Assembly (NCBI GenBank): GCA_034401795.1
Contig: CM067366.1
Span: forward strand, 83,495,647-83,559,646
DNA: 64,000 nucleotides
Source: Chaetoderma sp. LZ-2023a
Taxonomy: Eukaryota > Mollusca > Caudofoveata > Chaetodermatida > Chaetodermatidae
Direction: 5' to 3'
Every line of letters begins with the position of its first letter. Within the stretch, counting starts at the first letter, position 1. The notes under the pieces are model-generated. The model saw only the letters and a program-made list of their open reading frames with translations. It had not been told where the DNA came from and ran no database searches. The position numbers were made by a program, and so were the translations under genes. Positions 23,483-36,465 of this stretch are shown here, in pieces.

Positions 23483-23830
23483 ATGAATGGGTAATTTGTT
23501 TTTATTTTATTTTGAATACAATGTATATGTAAGCAGTTTTTAAATTGATATTAAAACTATTAAGACGATTACATTCCAAAATAATCGACAGCACATTGTC
23601 ACCATCATCACCCTCATTATCGTCATAATCATCGTCGTAACCGTCATGTAGCCACTTGGCAGAACTTCATAATGGATGGATGGTAATTTGTTTTTATTTT
23701 ATTTTGAAAACAATGTATATATATCGGCCTAAGCATTTGGAAAATCGGGAAAATCCGAAAATATTGTATTAAATTTTCAATAAAATCAAAATTTTAGCCA
23801 AAGTATCCAACAGCACATCATCATCGTCGA

Positions 23831-23876
<46 letters not shown>

Positions 23877-23877
23877 T
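23478..23877. repeat. 192-bp diverged duplication and (ATC)n microsatellite
   Basis: TAATGGATG followed by GGTAATTTGTTTTTATTTTA occurs at 23,478 and again at 23,670. Both copies lead into CAGCACAT-CATC-type sequence, the second expanded into about 50 bp of pure ATC (23,823-23,877). Confidence 0.75.
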
Positions 23878-23955
23878 ACACCGCCAGCGCCAGCATTGTA
23901 ATTAGATACCAGCCGTGTATGTATATTCATGTAACCACCATTGTATGTATGTTTT

Positions 23956-26900
23956 TGTTGAGCGGATCGACCAGTCGGGTACTGGCCGCCCTAGCCAAGC
24001 TGGGTACGGGCCGCCCGTCCTGGATTCGTTTCTATAAGCACGCCCCTCCACCCCACCCCCTTGGTAGAGCAAGAACCGTGTATAAGTCTATTGGAGAGAT
24101 TTCGTTAAAACGCGTGTCGCTGTGTAAGCAGAGCGCGCATAGCCCGGCCAAGAGCGAGTGGCGCTTTTAGTGTACCGAGCTGGTGCTTTGTAATTCTTAA
24201 TAATTAGCCGTTCTCGTTGAATCTGGCATTAATCAAGACTTCGACGAGCTTTTCAAATATGTAAACCGTTTTAAAATCGGTCCAGGAATGGCTGAGTTAT
24301 CGCCGTTTACCCCCTTCAAAATATACTCGAAATATAGAAATGACGTCGTAAATACGCATATATACGTATCCAGAGAATAAGTGATTTGTGTGCACGTGAC
24401 CACTGACGTCATAGTACGCATCTATATATATTGCAATAATTAGATAATCGTGTACACGTTACGAGTTTCTAGCCCGCTGATTGGTTGGTTCAGCTAATTT
24501 TGATTGGTTGAGGCAGCTAGTCCTGACGTTTCAGCAAGTATAAACAGGGACGATTTCAGTAAATCAGGAGCATCGTCGGCCAGGGGTTGAACAATCGGGA
24601 TCTGCCTGCAGCACCCACCGCCAATTCAGTTATTAAGCATTCACCTCTGTTTCGGTCGGTTTCTCTTGTGTGGTACAGCAGCAGTTTCCCACCCACCGCA
24701 ACCTAAATTTTGTAAGCTCCCGGACGTTCGTTCGGGGCCAGTATTAGAACTTTTAAATAATATTGTTCACATCTAATTAAGAACTAACAAGGAACAATAT
24801 TGCGGTGGGGCCATCTAAGGCCTAAACATGTGATTCTACAGATGTGGAGGCAGCGATGTTCTTTGGTGGATGACTCACCGGATCTGCCAGCCACGCCAAC
24901 AAGTGGATATTCAACCACCACACTGCATGTCGTGTGTGTCTCTTTTAAGTTTGTGACTGCAGCAAGTAAACTTTGCCCGGTACGTCTTAAGAGCTACCTG
25001 CGTTACCCCGCACCGTTAAGCTTAGTTATGTATCTGCAACAGTATTCAACACCCACCCCCCTGATAAAGGGTTGTTCTTAACTTTCATCCTACTGTTATT
25101 GAACGGGACTTTTCTCATCACAGTAATGTTATCATAAAACTTACTAACCGTTGGTTAGACATTCTTATATTGTGATTACCGTCCTGAGTTCGCACCGCTC
25201 CCGTCCTGGATCAGCATGCGGGAATTCTGTCTGTGGGAATCTACATGTGGAAACATTCCAGTTTTCAGAGAACGTGCCAACTCACGTCACTCCATCAGTG
25301 ACGTATCAATTTCAGTAATATGATAGCCCGTTGTTAAGAATGGCTACTGAGTATTCAAGTAACTTTATATAACATTCTCAATTCATCCGTTAATTACAAC
25401 TTCAATGATTGTATCTTATCTTTGTAAACGGTGCCGATGACTAAAAGGCACCGTAACGGTCTCAGGACCGCTAGTTATAATTTCTTTATCTGTTCATAGT
25501 TATTTTTATTTTACTGTAAGGTGTTTTCACTAACCGCACCGTAATAGGTCTATGAACCTGTATTACTATTGTTGTTCTGATCATTTCACATTGTTATTAC
25601 TTGTATTTGGTTAGTTTAGTATATGGCTAGTAGCCATCCATTGGTATGTTTTGTTTATTTGTAGAAAACCTAGGACCGCAGTGCATTTAGGAAATACTAT
25701 ACAGCAACATTATATATGCATCATTTTCTCCCGCCACCAACACGTTTCACTATGGTCGCTGTCCGTGCTATAACATTGTTTAGCCCGCCATGCTACCGAC
25801 TAAACCTGGCTATTCAGATCGATAGGGTAGGTTTAATATGATTAGAAACAATTTCTTCTTTAGGAGACATATAGTGTACGCCTCTTTTCCGGTTTTTGTG
25901 GTAATCTAGCCCCGCACTCTGGCAAGGTTGTGTAAAATTGGCCAATATACCTATAGGGCCTCATATTTATAAAGTTATTGTCTCTCTTCATGTTCCACTA
26001 AGCCTTATGGCTTCTTAATTTTTTGGATATCCCTATCCGCACCGTGGACTGATCCAACCATGGGAAACTATTGGAGGTTTCCGAGCAGTGATGACCGAGG
26101 TGTGGTGTCATCCCCCCCCCCCCCCCCGTGTATCTTCTGATAACTAGTAGTTAATTATCCTTGCCAATGTAGGAAGCACTGCGAAAACATATTTTAATTA
26201 TTGATCTTTTATATCCCTTAGAAGATCTTTCCCGCAACGCAGTGCATTTGGGAAACTTGTGTATAAACCTAACATCAGGTCAAAAGTTAGCTCCGTAAGA
26301 CTTGGCGACGGCCGAGATGCGCAGCTCCACTGAATTCTGTAAGAATGTCTGGGCAAGATGTTGGAATCTGCTACGCCCTCTCGGGAAGGACATTCACGGT
26401 GGATATTCGTCTCTCCTAACCCCACCGTAACCATGAGACAGTTGCTTAAATTTGCTTATATGAAAAGTAGCCATTATCCTGTGACGTTTTATGTGGTTAC
26501 GAAGTCGGGCATCCGGATTTTCACCAAGCTCGGATGTCTTACCTAGTAACATGTACGCACGCTGTCCTCGTTAGTGGATGCTTTCCAAGACTTCTCACGG
26601 GAGGCAGGGCATCTGCACCCTCGGACAGCCATGTTCAAAGATAGGTAGGAAACTCCGCCGGTTGCGGCCTAACATATTTCTTGTCTTTAAAACGTAAGGC
26701 ATAGCAGAGGGTCCGCAGAAATACAAGCAGCACCCACTAATTCAGTGTCTTGGACCTACATGAGACGGTGACGTGGGAATCCCTCCGGAATCCCTCATCC
26801 CGTCTTCACGTAAAACAGCATGCAACATTTTAGTTATAGTTTCACTAGGATGGTCTTTTCTTTACAGTACTTTGGTTGAATATAAGAGTGGCCCTTTCTG

Positions 26901-27657
26901 GCCATTATTCCCCCCCCCCCCCCACTCACCCACACTTTAAGCAGTGGCAGCATTTTCCTGTGATGGAGGTCCGCGCGAGTCACTTGCCTCTCGCAAGGAT
27001 CAAGTGATGGCGGCCCGTGCGAGGCTACTACTACTCACCCATAAATACAGCATCAGAAGTAATGCCCGCACAAGGCACATAGCCTCTCGCCACAAGTAAA
27101 GGATATTTTCCTTTTTCTTTTTCAGCTTAGAGGTATAATAACTTATATTAAGTTAATTAGTGATCTCGTATGCGGGGGCCTCCTTTACGGGGATACCTCT
27201 GCGGACCTGCGAGTCTGTGTGGTACCTCCGGTGGTCCCACGTTTAAAAGTTCATCAGGCTGTCTCTATGTCTTGTATTTTCGGATGCTCATTATATCTAG
27301 CTACCTTGACGGTCTGTTTTAAGTAAATTAATTGTATATGCTTATTTAGTTTAGGTCACCATCAAATCTTGTAAGTCCATAGATCTCAAAATTGCTATGG
27401 ACAGGCATACCGGTGACACCAATTCATGGGATGAGACTGTTGTTTTTAATGTTCATGACGATGGTTGCATGGCCCCACCGGAATGATTGAGTTCCACCAG
27501 CCTTAGGAGCCGGTCTTTGTTACCCGTAGGGAAGTGTCGCACGGGATCCATATCCCCGAGACCAGGAGCTAACCAACGTCATCACTCGTCGTTCACATGC
27601 AGCGCAGTGAGCTGACAACAGATACCGGAACGGCCTGACGCTACCCTGTGAGCTATA
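23956..27657 (+). repeat. 5' LTR of the giant gypsy element
   Basis: 3,702 bp. Begins TGTTGAGCGGATCGACC and ends CGCTACCCTGTGAGCTATA. Promoter elements occur only about 0.6 kb in (see separate entry), so most of its length is R/U5 if that promoter is used. The last 250 bp contain a compact module (ACCGGTGACACC to the end) that recurs elsewhere in the window. Confidence 0.93.
24404..24570 (+). promoter_or_regulatory. LTR promoter: CRE, inverted CCAAT boxes, TATA
   Basis: TGACGTCA at 24,404-24,411, repeated ATTGG motifs (inverted CCAAT) at about 24,479-24,510, and TATAAA at 24,539-24,544. The same arrangement is kept in the 3' LTR (TGACGTCA 39,722-39,729, TATAAAAA 39,857-39,864), where the TATA box is stronger. 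Start of transcription would be near 24,570. Confidence 0.7.
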
Positions 27658-27659
27658 AG

Positions 27660-27682
27660 TGGTACCCGATGTGGGGCTCGAA
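27660..27682 (+). promoter_or_regulatory. tRNA primer-binding site
   Basis: It begins TGGTACCCGATG and ends GGGGCTCGAA, two bases after the LTR. Its complement ends in CCA, preceded by a 7-base acceptor strand, a T stem and a TTCGAGC T loop, exactly the layout of a tRNA 3' end. I could not assign the tRNA isotype from memory. Confidence 0.8.
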
Positions 27683-27738
27683 GAACAACAACAGTAACAC
27701 GCAGCGAACTCACGCCTACACCATCCAGTGAGCTCGGA

Positions 27739-29519
27739 ATGCTTTCTCCATTCAGCGACGATTGCCTCAATCAAGAGGTGGCGTCCTATGATGGACACTG
27801 CGCTCGCTTGCTCACCGACTATGCCAGGAATTCTAGCGATGCGGAATCACCAACACCGCAATATCAACTGTTCTCGTTCATCAGTGAGGGGACACTCTGG
27901 GATGCCTCACAAGCGGGAACAGAATTTCGTACCCTATCAGACGTCCGTGATAAGCCAACTCCATCAGGGCCGGATCGTGGACGATCTCGACAAATACCCA
28001 TTTATGGGCAAAACTATTATCCTTCCCATCACTATCGTTCACCCGTGTCATCACTGGATGATATATGGCAGGGTTATAATCCTTACGATCGACAACCTCC
28101 CACACAGCCCCGATTAAATGTACCATCTTATTTACAGGGGACAACACGACACCACCGGGAGGAGTCGGCACCACCATTTCAGTGGTACATCAGTCATGCC
28201 ACACATCATGACCGTCAGCCGATCGCACCACCACCATACGAGGAATTCTGCCTTCTCCACGCGAAGAACGTCCGCGTCATCTCCACAATGCGCCGCCTTC
28301 CATCCATAGACCTACGCCAGTTTATTAATCTGCCTCGGGACGAGCATCCTTGGATGTACCTATACGCGGTCGTACTCCTTTATACAGGCCTCTTCCTCCT
28401 CAGCACCCACACCACCACCACCATCACCCGCACATCGACCACCATCAGCATTCTCATCAGTCTCGCGAGTACCACCACCACCCAGATTTGCACCACTCAG
28501 TTCTTCCCTTGGTCCTGGCCAGGTCATTCTCCCTCCTGAATTTAGCAGAGAGTGACTGGGCCAACTACAAAATTCGATTTGAGATAATCAGCAGAACAAA
28601 CTGCTGGAATGATCAGCCAATGGGTGAATATCTCGCTGCGAAGCTTTCCGGAAATGCCCTTCACATTCTCGCGGACCTCAGGACTGATTACACCCCCACC
28701 TACACACAACTGGAATGAGCTCTGTCAGAACGGTTCGGCGACACCGCTCTTGGGGAAACCAGTCGTTGTCAACTCAAGAATCTCTGGCGATGCACTGGAG
28801 AGACCCTATCGGAGTTGGCTAGTCGCATCTAGAGACTAGTCACCCATGCGTATCCCAGTACAAACATTGAGGGCATGACACAGTTGCACCTTGACATGTT
28901 CATAGATGCCTTGAGCCCTGAACCCGCTCTAAAGGAAAAACTCTTTCTCGCTGACCATGGAAGCCTGGCACAATTAACAGCCACTGCGGTGCGCATCGAG
29001 AATTTCCTGGAGTGGGAGAAAACCAACTGCTGCCAACTTCATCCTATCAATGAGATAGACGGTGCGAATATCGCCACATCACCCGACAACCGCACCACAC
29101 CCACCATATCATCAGCAACAGAACCACCTGCACCACAACCAGCACCACACCAATCTAATCAGAATCACGGGCCTAGAGGAAAAGGGCGTGGCCAAGGCCA
29201 CAACAGAGCCCAAGGGCGTGGGAACCAGCACAATAATAACAACTACCGCGGCAACATGCATGGCAGGATAGATGAGATAAACAAACAAATCTCCGCGCTC
29301 ACTAATTTAGTAACAACACTCAGCACCAACCTCGCCACTACACACCCTAGAACAGCATCCACTACCAACCCCGCACCATCACCAAACACCTGTTACGGAT
29401 GCGGTCAGCCAGGACATTGGAGAGACGGTGCCCTAACCGACCTCCGTCTACAACATCCACCGCTGGCCGCAAAACACCACAATCTGACAAGCCATCAAAC
29501 TCCTAAGGACACCGATTGA
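27739..29519 (+). pseudogene. gag of the giant gypsy element, decayed
   Basis: Opens at the ATG 27,739 with a Pro/Gln/His-rich N-terminus. The reading changes frame near 28,340-28,400 to the capsid-like part (SDWANYKIRFEIISRTNCWN, MGEYLAAKLSGNALHILADL). It passes a TGA near 28,716 and a TAG near 28,830, then continues from 28,875 (LHLDMFIDALSPEPALKEKL) through a Gly/Arg/Asn-rich stretch to a zinc knuckle CYGCGQPGHWRD whose last Cys has moved out of frame. Typical metavirid gag order. It cannot make a full protein. Confidence 0.85.
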
Positions 29520-29795
29520 AGAGCCACCTCGGTGCCCATTCTTACAACCTGGCTCAGCTGTGGCCTCCGTGCAACAACGTCCGGTGGCCAACTATCAGCA
29601 ACCTGCATCAGCATTCTCACATACACCATTATGCATGGCTTCATATTTGTCAGTGCCTACGATGCCTCCCACATCAGGAGCACTGCCACCCCCCTCTTGC
29701 GGACAAGGTAATCCCACAATGTCCACTTTTAACAAACCTTCTTTCCTATGTAGAACAGCAGTGGTAGGTTGTAGCACCTCACTGAAACAACGTTT

Positions 29796-30242
29796 TTGCA
29801 AGCACCACGTCCCACCACCAAGACACTAGATTCTCGGTGTCCCTTGGTGGTATGCAACACACCTTCCTGCACAGCATCATCCCCCGCATCTACAGATAGC
29901 AACAGTATGGGAGACACCATCAATTCTGCATCATGGATCCACAAACGACGATGCTGCCGGCAATATGAACGTATTCCCAAGCGTCGTTGCTTCTTCTGTG
30001 TATCTACTAAGCATTTCATGATGCACTGTAGGAAGCGGCTCGCTCAAGTGGCTCTCATCCGTGATCGGGAAAATCCTATCCGTACCGCCATCTATACTAA
30101 CTCCGCATACACAGAAACTGCATCAAATCCACCACCATTGCTACCACCAGCTCCATCGACACCAAAGCACTCACAGCAGTGGAGACGACGGACTGGCCCT
30201 TTCCTCACTCAGCCATCTACAGCACTAAAAGAAGCTATCTAG
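29796..30242 (+). pseudogene. second CCHC knuckle region between gag and protease
   Basis: Open frame with an intact knuckle CFFCVSTKHFMMHC (C-x2-C-x4-H-x4-C, about 29,988-30,030) followed by Pro/Ser/Thr-rich linker. Lies between the gag knuckle and the protease, so either a second nucleocapsid finger or a displaced one. A TA microsatellite follows. Confidence 0.65.
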
Positions 30243-30248
30243 AAACAG

Positions 30249-30249
30249 A

Positions 30250-30310
<61 letters not shown>
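30249..30310. repeat. (TA)n microsatellite inside pol
   Basis: About 62 bp of TA, placed in the linker before the protease. It adds a run of alternating Tyr-Ile to the frame. Confidence 0.97.
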
Positions 30311-30314
<4 letters not shown>

Positions 30315-30339
30315 GTGATTCCGCTCCGACTCCTCTGTC

Positions 30340-30660
30340 ACAAACAGTATCATTGGAAACACTTCCGCAGGCACATCGGAAGGTTACATATAAGTGTGCT
30401 TGTCTGTTTAGCGGTATTTCCACCAGTGCCACTGACACTGGAGCTTCTATCACTGTTTTTAACAAACGCTTATATGAGAGCATCCCACCTCATAGGAAGC
30501 CACCCCTTAAGCCTACAAATACATATTTACAGACAGCCACGTGAGCTGATGTTCCCGTGGCTGGTGTAGTTAATCTTATTATTCAACTAGAGGCGATGCA
30601 ATTCATACAGCGAGTTGTCATTGCCTCTATTTAGAATGATGCCCTTCTTGGCTCTGATTT
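30340..30660 (+). pseudogene. gypsy aspartic protease
   Basis: The retropepsin motif is ATDTGASITVFNKRLYESI (DTGA codons at about 30,434-30,445). After a TGA near 30,544 the same domain continues (NDALLGSDFLSASEVVIH), matching the ALLGxDFL flap/C-terminal signature. In-frame stops break it. Confidence 0.8.
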
Positions 30661-30859
30661 CCTCAGTGCCAGCGAAGTCGTAATACACTGCATATAACAA
30701 GAAATCGACATACACGGCCGTCGGATTCCCCTTGGACTGGAATCATCATTATATGATACGTGTGCTGTAATACTATCAAGTACAGCCACAGGTGAGCCGG
30801 GACATAAACAAATCTTATGGGCCACCACACTTCAGTTAGGAAGCAACAGCCACATCGCC

Positions 30860-32520
30860 ATGCGGGAGCTCGACCTTGATTACATGATCGCCTCACAATG
30901 TGCAAGTCCCCATATGATCGTGGACACCACGAACAAAGAACACATACCATTTCGTGTGTTCAATGGCACCGCAGATCCCATAACTCTTGAACTGGGGGTA
31001 TGCTGTGGCAATTTGATGGATGTGATCTCTTTGGAAACACCCACACTTACCACCGTACACACGCAAATGACTGCTGATATACCTGAACACCTACATGATT
31101 TGTATTTACGTGCCACTGTAGGATTACAGTACTCTCAGAAACATCAAATACGGAAATTGCTTTACAAATATCGCAATAGTTTTTCCTCTGGAGACATGGA
31201 TCTCGGAGAAACACATCTTGTATGACACTCCATCGACATGGGCAACAATTGCCCCATACGACAACTGGTACAACGTCTTCCCATTCACAAAGAAGCGGAA
31301 GCCCACCAACAAGTAAATGACATGTTGCGGACTGGTATCATTGAACCATCAGCATCTCCATGGGCCAGCCCTATCGTACTAGTAGGCAAGAATGACGGAT
31401 CCTTGCGGTTTTGTGTTGACTACCACGGCCTTAATGATCTTAGCATTAAGGATGCATATCCACTCCCGCGAATAGATGAGGCCTTGGATTCTCTGTCCGG
31501 AGCCAAATGGTTTTGTACCCTTGACCTAGCTAGGAACTAGCTAGCATATACTGACAGGTGGCCATGGATGAAGCTAACCTGGAAACGACCGCATTCGTTT
31601 GTAGGGATGGTCTTTTCCAATTCCATAAGATGCCCTACGGCTTGTGCAATGCTCCCGGAACATTCGAACGCCTCATTGAGCAGGTATTAACCACCCTGTA
31701 ATCGGACATCTATCTGTGTTACATTGACAATGTAATAGTCTATGGCTCAACATTTGAGCAAACTCTAATTAACTTGGATACCATGCTGTCACGTTTCCGC
31801 ACAGCAAACTTAAAGCTCAACCCAAAGAAATGTCATCTCTTCAGACAGAGTGTTGAGTTCCAGGGATACGTCATAGCCGGTGATGGAGTGGCTACTAAGC
31901 CGTCAAACCCAAAGGCAGTAGCAGAGTGGCAAACACCCTCTTCGGTGACAGAAACTCGGGTTTCCTCGGGCTCTGTCAATACTATCGCCAATCTATCCGT
32001 CATTTCAACGAAATTGCTTCCCCTCTATATCAGATCACCGAAAAAGATCGACCATTCAAGTGGACGAGTGAGTGTGAAGGTTCCTTCAGGGCATTGAAGG
32101 AACTCTTGACGACTGCCCCGATTCTGGCCCATCCTAATCCAAACCTCAATTTCATCTTGGACACTGACGCATCAGCTTATGCTATTGGCGCGGTTCTATC
32201 TCAGGTCATGGAGGATGGAACGGAGTAGCTATTGGGTTATGGTTTCATGTACTCTTAATAAAACAGAGAAAAGATACGCGACCACAAAGCGAGAACTACT
32301 TGCGGCAGTCCATTTCGTCAAGTACTATAAACACTTTCTGTATGGTCGCCCATTTACACTCCATCCAGACCATGACTCACTATGCTGGCTCAGAAACCTT
32401 AAAAATCATGAGGGCCAGGTAGCGAGATGGCAGGAATCCCTGCAGGCCTATAACTTCAACGTTGTTCACTGTCCTGGCAAATTGCAGGGTAATGCCGATG
32501 CCCTCAGTAGAATTGGAGTG
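30860..32520 (+). pseudogene. gypsy reverse transcriptase and RNase H
   Basis: RT signatures in order: ASPWASPIVLVGKNDGSLRF, VDYHGLNDLSIKDAYPLPRI, AKWFCTLDLA, then in another frame VAMDEANLETTAF, FQFHKMPYGLCNAPGTFERL, LCYIDNVIVYGSTFEQ and LKLNPKKCHLFRQSVEF. RNase H follows: FILDTDASAYAIGAVLSQ, LNKTEKRYATTKRELLAAVH, NVVHCPGKLQGNADALSR. Stops at about 31,223, 31,538, 31,700 and 32,226 and several frameshifts disable it. The catalytic YxDD box reads YIDN: the second Asp codon is AAT at 31,729-31,731. Confidence 0.92.
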
Positions 32521-32559
32521 GAAGCAGAACACGAACAGGCCGAAACCGTGACACAATCT

Positions 32560-34072
32560 ACACAGCCATCTCCAGAGTCCCCTGAATTGCGGGGAACAGA
32601 GTGGAATCCTGAGAAAATCGCACACGAACAAGCACCAGATGCGCAAACACGAAATATATATGCGTGGATCCAGGAGGGGGTACGCCCTACCAAGGAATCG
32701 GTAACACCATTATCTACCACGGCTAAATATTATTACCAGCGGTTTGAAGAATGTCATCTTAACAAAAACGTTCTCTACATCAACAACCATCTGGTAATCC
32801 CGAAAAGTTATCGCAATATTATACTACAACAACTACATGATAACACTGGGCATCTGGCTGTTGAAAGGATCATTACCCGTATCAAACAGAGATTCCACTG
32901 GATCGGGATTCCCGATAGTGTAACGGCATGGGTTGCCAAATGTATCCCATGCCAAAGACGCACTGTTGGCCAGCACCATATCGCACCCTCACAAATTAAG
33001 ATAGTTGGTGCACCGTAGGAGCGAGTGACTATTAATGTGCTCAGACACTTGAATATGATGGATGACGGAACCAAGTACATCCTCTTTTTACAAGATTATT
33101 TCATGAAGTGGGTAGAAGCATTTGCTTTGCCGGACCAAGAGGCATCCACCATAGCGGAGGTCTTGGCAAGTAATGTATTCTGCCATTTCGGTATGCCCTT
33201 TGAACTACACTCCGATCAAGGAAGTAATTTTGAGAGCCGGCTCATATCAGAGCTCTGCAAATTGTTTCACATCATCAAAACAAGGACGACCCTATATCAC
33301 CCCCGAAGTGATGGGATGGTTGAGAGGTGCAATCGAACTCTCGCGTAGATGCTTACTAAAGAAACATGCCTTGATTGTAGAGATTGGGATCTACAACTCC
33401 CATATGTACTCACGGCTTACCGCACTTCAGTACATTCCACCACGGGTTATACCCCTGCTTGGTAAATGTTAGGCCGTGAATTAGCCTTACCCCTGGACCT
33501 GGCTATGCCTAGGATACCAGGAGCGAGAAATTCACCTTCTCTTTACGTAGAACTCTTGCGACAATGGATAGAACAAGCCCATGAGTTAGTAAGAGATACC
33601 TTATCCTCTGCACACCGACGGCAAAAGACATGGCATGACCGGAGAATGCATGGAAATCCTTATGAAGCAGGATGGATGGTATGGGTACACCATTCACGGC
33701 AGTCTGCAAACGTTCCAAGTAAACTGAGTTACCGGTGGAAAGGCCCCTATGTGGTAGTAGGTAAGACGTCGGACGTGACCTACCATATCCGTGCTTCGGA
33801 TGGCCTGACCTCAGTCATTCACTTCAATCGACTTAAACCATGTGTCAGTGACGACCCTGTACCAGAACTCGGGCAGGGCGTTTTCCGTGATGCAGGTACC
33901 CAGACAAAAATTTCTATGGAAACTAGTATTCCCACAGTTAGTGCAGAACAGTTCATCTTCTACCAAGCCAGAACACCGGTGAACAAGTGGCTGACGCTGA
34001 GGACGATGACAAGATATATACTCGCCCTTTCCGTCCTCAGCATGGGTCTACTCGATCTGGGAAGTCGTATTT
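32560..34072 (+). pseudogene. gypsy integrase and C-terminal tail
   Basis: HHCC finger: QLHDNTGHLAVERI, then CIPCQRR. DDE core: the expected first Asp is Asn (AAT at 33,034-33,036 in TIN of VTINVLRHLNM), second Asp in LHSDQGSNFES (GAT 33,213), Glu in DGMVERCNRTL (GAG about 33,322). The C-terminal beta-barrel-like part reads PSKLSYRWKGPYVVVGKTSD and VIHFNRLKPC. Stops near 33,016, 33,347 and 33,467. A probable frameshift near 33,960 leads into YTRPFRPQHGSTRSGKSYLK. Dead by both stops and an active-site change. Confidence 0.9.
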
Positions 34073-35740
34073 GAAGAACTTCTCGTCTGTGTTGTCCAAG
34101 GGGCTGGATGGAAAAGCTGTTCCACCGACCTCTTCCCATTCCCACCCACTTCATGCTATACCCCCATCATAGAGTTACCACAAACACATGACCCAAGTCA
34201 TGCTTCCTGTGGTGTGGAACATGTGATGAATAGCATGGAACGAAAGAGTCTGGATGAAGCCTTGGCATGTCTAGAACCGCAGACCCGTACAACAAGGTGT
34301 TCCCGACCACGCCCCCAAATCGCCACACCAATCTCCACCCAAGCCACACCCCTGACCATAGCGACACCACCGTCCCTGACCCAACTGGTGTCCCTTATCT
34401 ATACACCAAGTTCGGACAACATCGGCCCAGTCCATTTCACACTCCACTTGTCGTCTGTTGACCATCAATCTTCAGATATGAGAGAGACTGCTGTTACAGA
34501 GGAGGTGGCATCCCGCACCGTATCGACCAACAATAACACACCCCCCCCCCACCCGGTGGGCAGGGAAGCAGACTGTTCAGCAGACTCTCGGCTCGAATTG
34601 TCCCGGTGCCTAAAAACTATGACAAGGCACCAACCATCGTGCAATGGGAGATGACACATCTCCCCTGTCCAAGGGTCACCCTTTCCATAGGCTCACCAAT
34701 CCCCCCCCACCCCCGGGAGCAGTCAGGACATCACAGCACAGACAGAACACGTCAAATACATACAAAGTGCACTTGCCTTCAGGGCTGGATACGTCCATTC
34801 AACGTTGCGCAAACATTACACGCCTACTCAGTTATACGCAGAATAACTGAGCCATTCATCCCCAGCGACAACATCGTTTAACAGCACCTAATGGTTTTAA
34901 TTAAGTACTGTTAGAGACATAACAATTCCGGCAACAAATCCATCTACACAAGATGCAGGAGAAATAATCCCTCCCGCAATCCAGACCTCCCGAAATAACA
35001 ACAGACTTGGCATTCACCAGCGTGGAAAACTGCAATACGCCCACTATGCATAACATTAGCCTCATACAGCAGTCCGGATCTCCCTACAACAGTCATTATC
35101 ATCAACAACCAGCTAACATCCTCCCCCCCCCCCCCCACCCCGCACACACCCTCTTATCCAGTTACGGGAGAACTGATCATACGGATGAAAGGAATGCACC
35201 ACCGCCATCTAACAGTATGCGCTAGTAGAAGAAACCCTCTCCATACCCCTCCCCTCTCCTCGCGTCGTACGGAGACAGCTAAAAATTACAAACATCATCT
35301 ACGCGTAATAACAGACAATATTATTAAGAGAGCAAGATGCCCGCAGTCTGTCATCAGTCACAAGTAGGATTTTGCTCCCGAACGTGAATTCGATAATGGA
35401 TTGATCAAAGTTATGACAGCCACCTTTTTCGTCATCTGCGCTCTAAAGTCACTCTGTCCCGTCCATGGGCTCGGCCATTTCAGAGCGAAATACATCATGT
35501 CCGATAAAGTTGACACCACACCACCGCCACCCTCCCCACAAGAGGAGGGTTGTAAAACTGCCACATTACATCACAGCGCAAGACTCATGCACAGAGAACC
35601 AGCCACACGTATCAATCAATTTACGCCAACATGACAGAAAAACAGGCACTCAGGTTCGACTGTATTCACAATCTCCAAACGACGGAATTGTAAATCGTAA
35701 AACTGTGTGCACTGATTTCCGAGCTGTATTGTAATTTAAC

Positions 35741-35798
<58 letters not shown>

Positions 35799-36465
35799 TC
35801 CGGTCTAGGCAGGGACGGGGCTAATCCTACCCATAGAGGAGGATGCTTGGCAGCCCTCCCGCTCGGAAAACACAGCTATCTCGGCGGGGACAGTAACTTT
35901 GATTTACCGCGAGAATAGAACTGTTTAAACCACACATCAAGCTACGCACAGTTTTACTGTTATATTTTTGATTAAGAGCACAACTGCTCTACCGTGTATA
36001 CCAATCATTAGAGCACGGGCCGGTAAACCGGCATAAAAAATCCGACAGTATAATCACGCAGAGAATTTCAAAAATTCTCTTACCTGCAATTCCAGCCACA
36101 AATCAACATTGGTTCGAAAATACATTGTACAGACCAGTCAAGCGCATGATACAGAACTCGCGCACAACGGGACTCTGTTTCGAGGAACAGAGGATCAAAC
36201 GTATATGTTTCCACCTTTCACAACATAAGGATATATTAATATCATCGAAAATCCACCATTTAAAAACGTATCTAGTAGGTACAAAAACGTACACAATACG
36301 TAATTGTACTACTCTCTGATCAACCACGTGTTTAAACAAGAAACATGTGACTTCTACTTATCATTTCCAGTAAAATTGGATAACAAGGCTTTAAACAAAT
36401 GAGCCGTCCAAATACACTATTACCACAGCATGATGGAGGAGTGGCGAAGGGTGAGTCGGGGCGTA
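34073..36465. other. 3' part of giant gypsy, no recognised gene
   Basis: Just after pol there is a Pro/Thr-rich frame (34,214-34,654) that could be a pol tail. After that come C-runs, an ATT microsatellite (35,737-35,791), and sequence with no domain I know. No envelope-like protein is visible. Confidence 0.5.

Noticed and set aside
27720-28117. Alternative gag start at 27,728
   Set aside because: That codon is not a clear ATG start and the frame shows no gag features. The ATG at 27,739 leads the longer frame.
30179-30310. Tyr-Ile membrane-like segment in pol
   Set aside because: It is a TA microsatellite, not a transmembrane helix.
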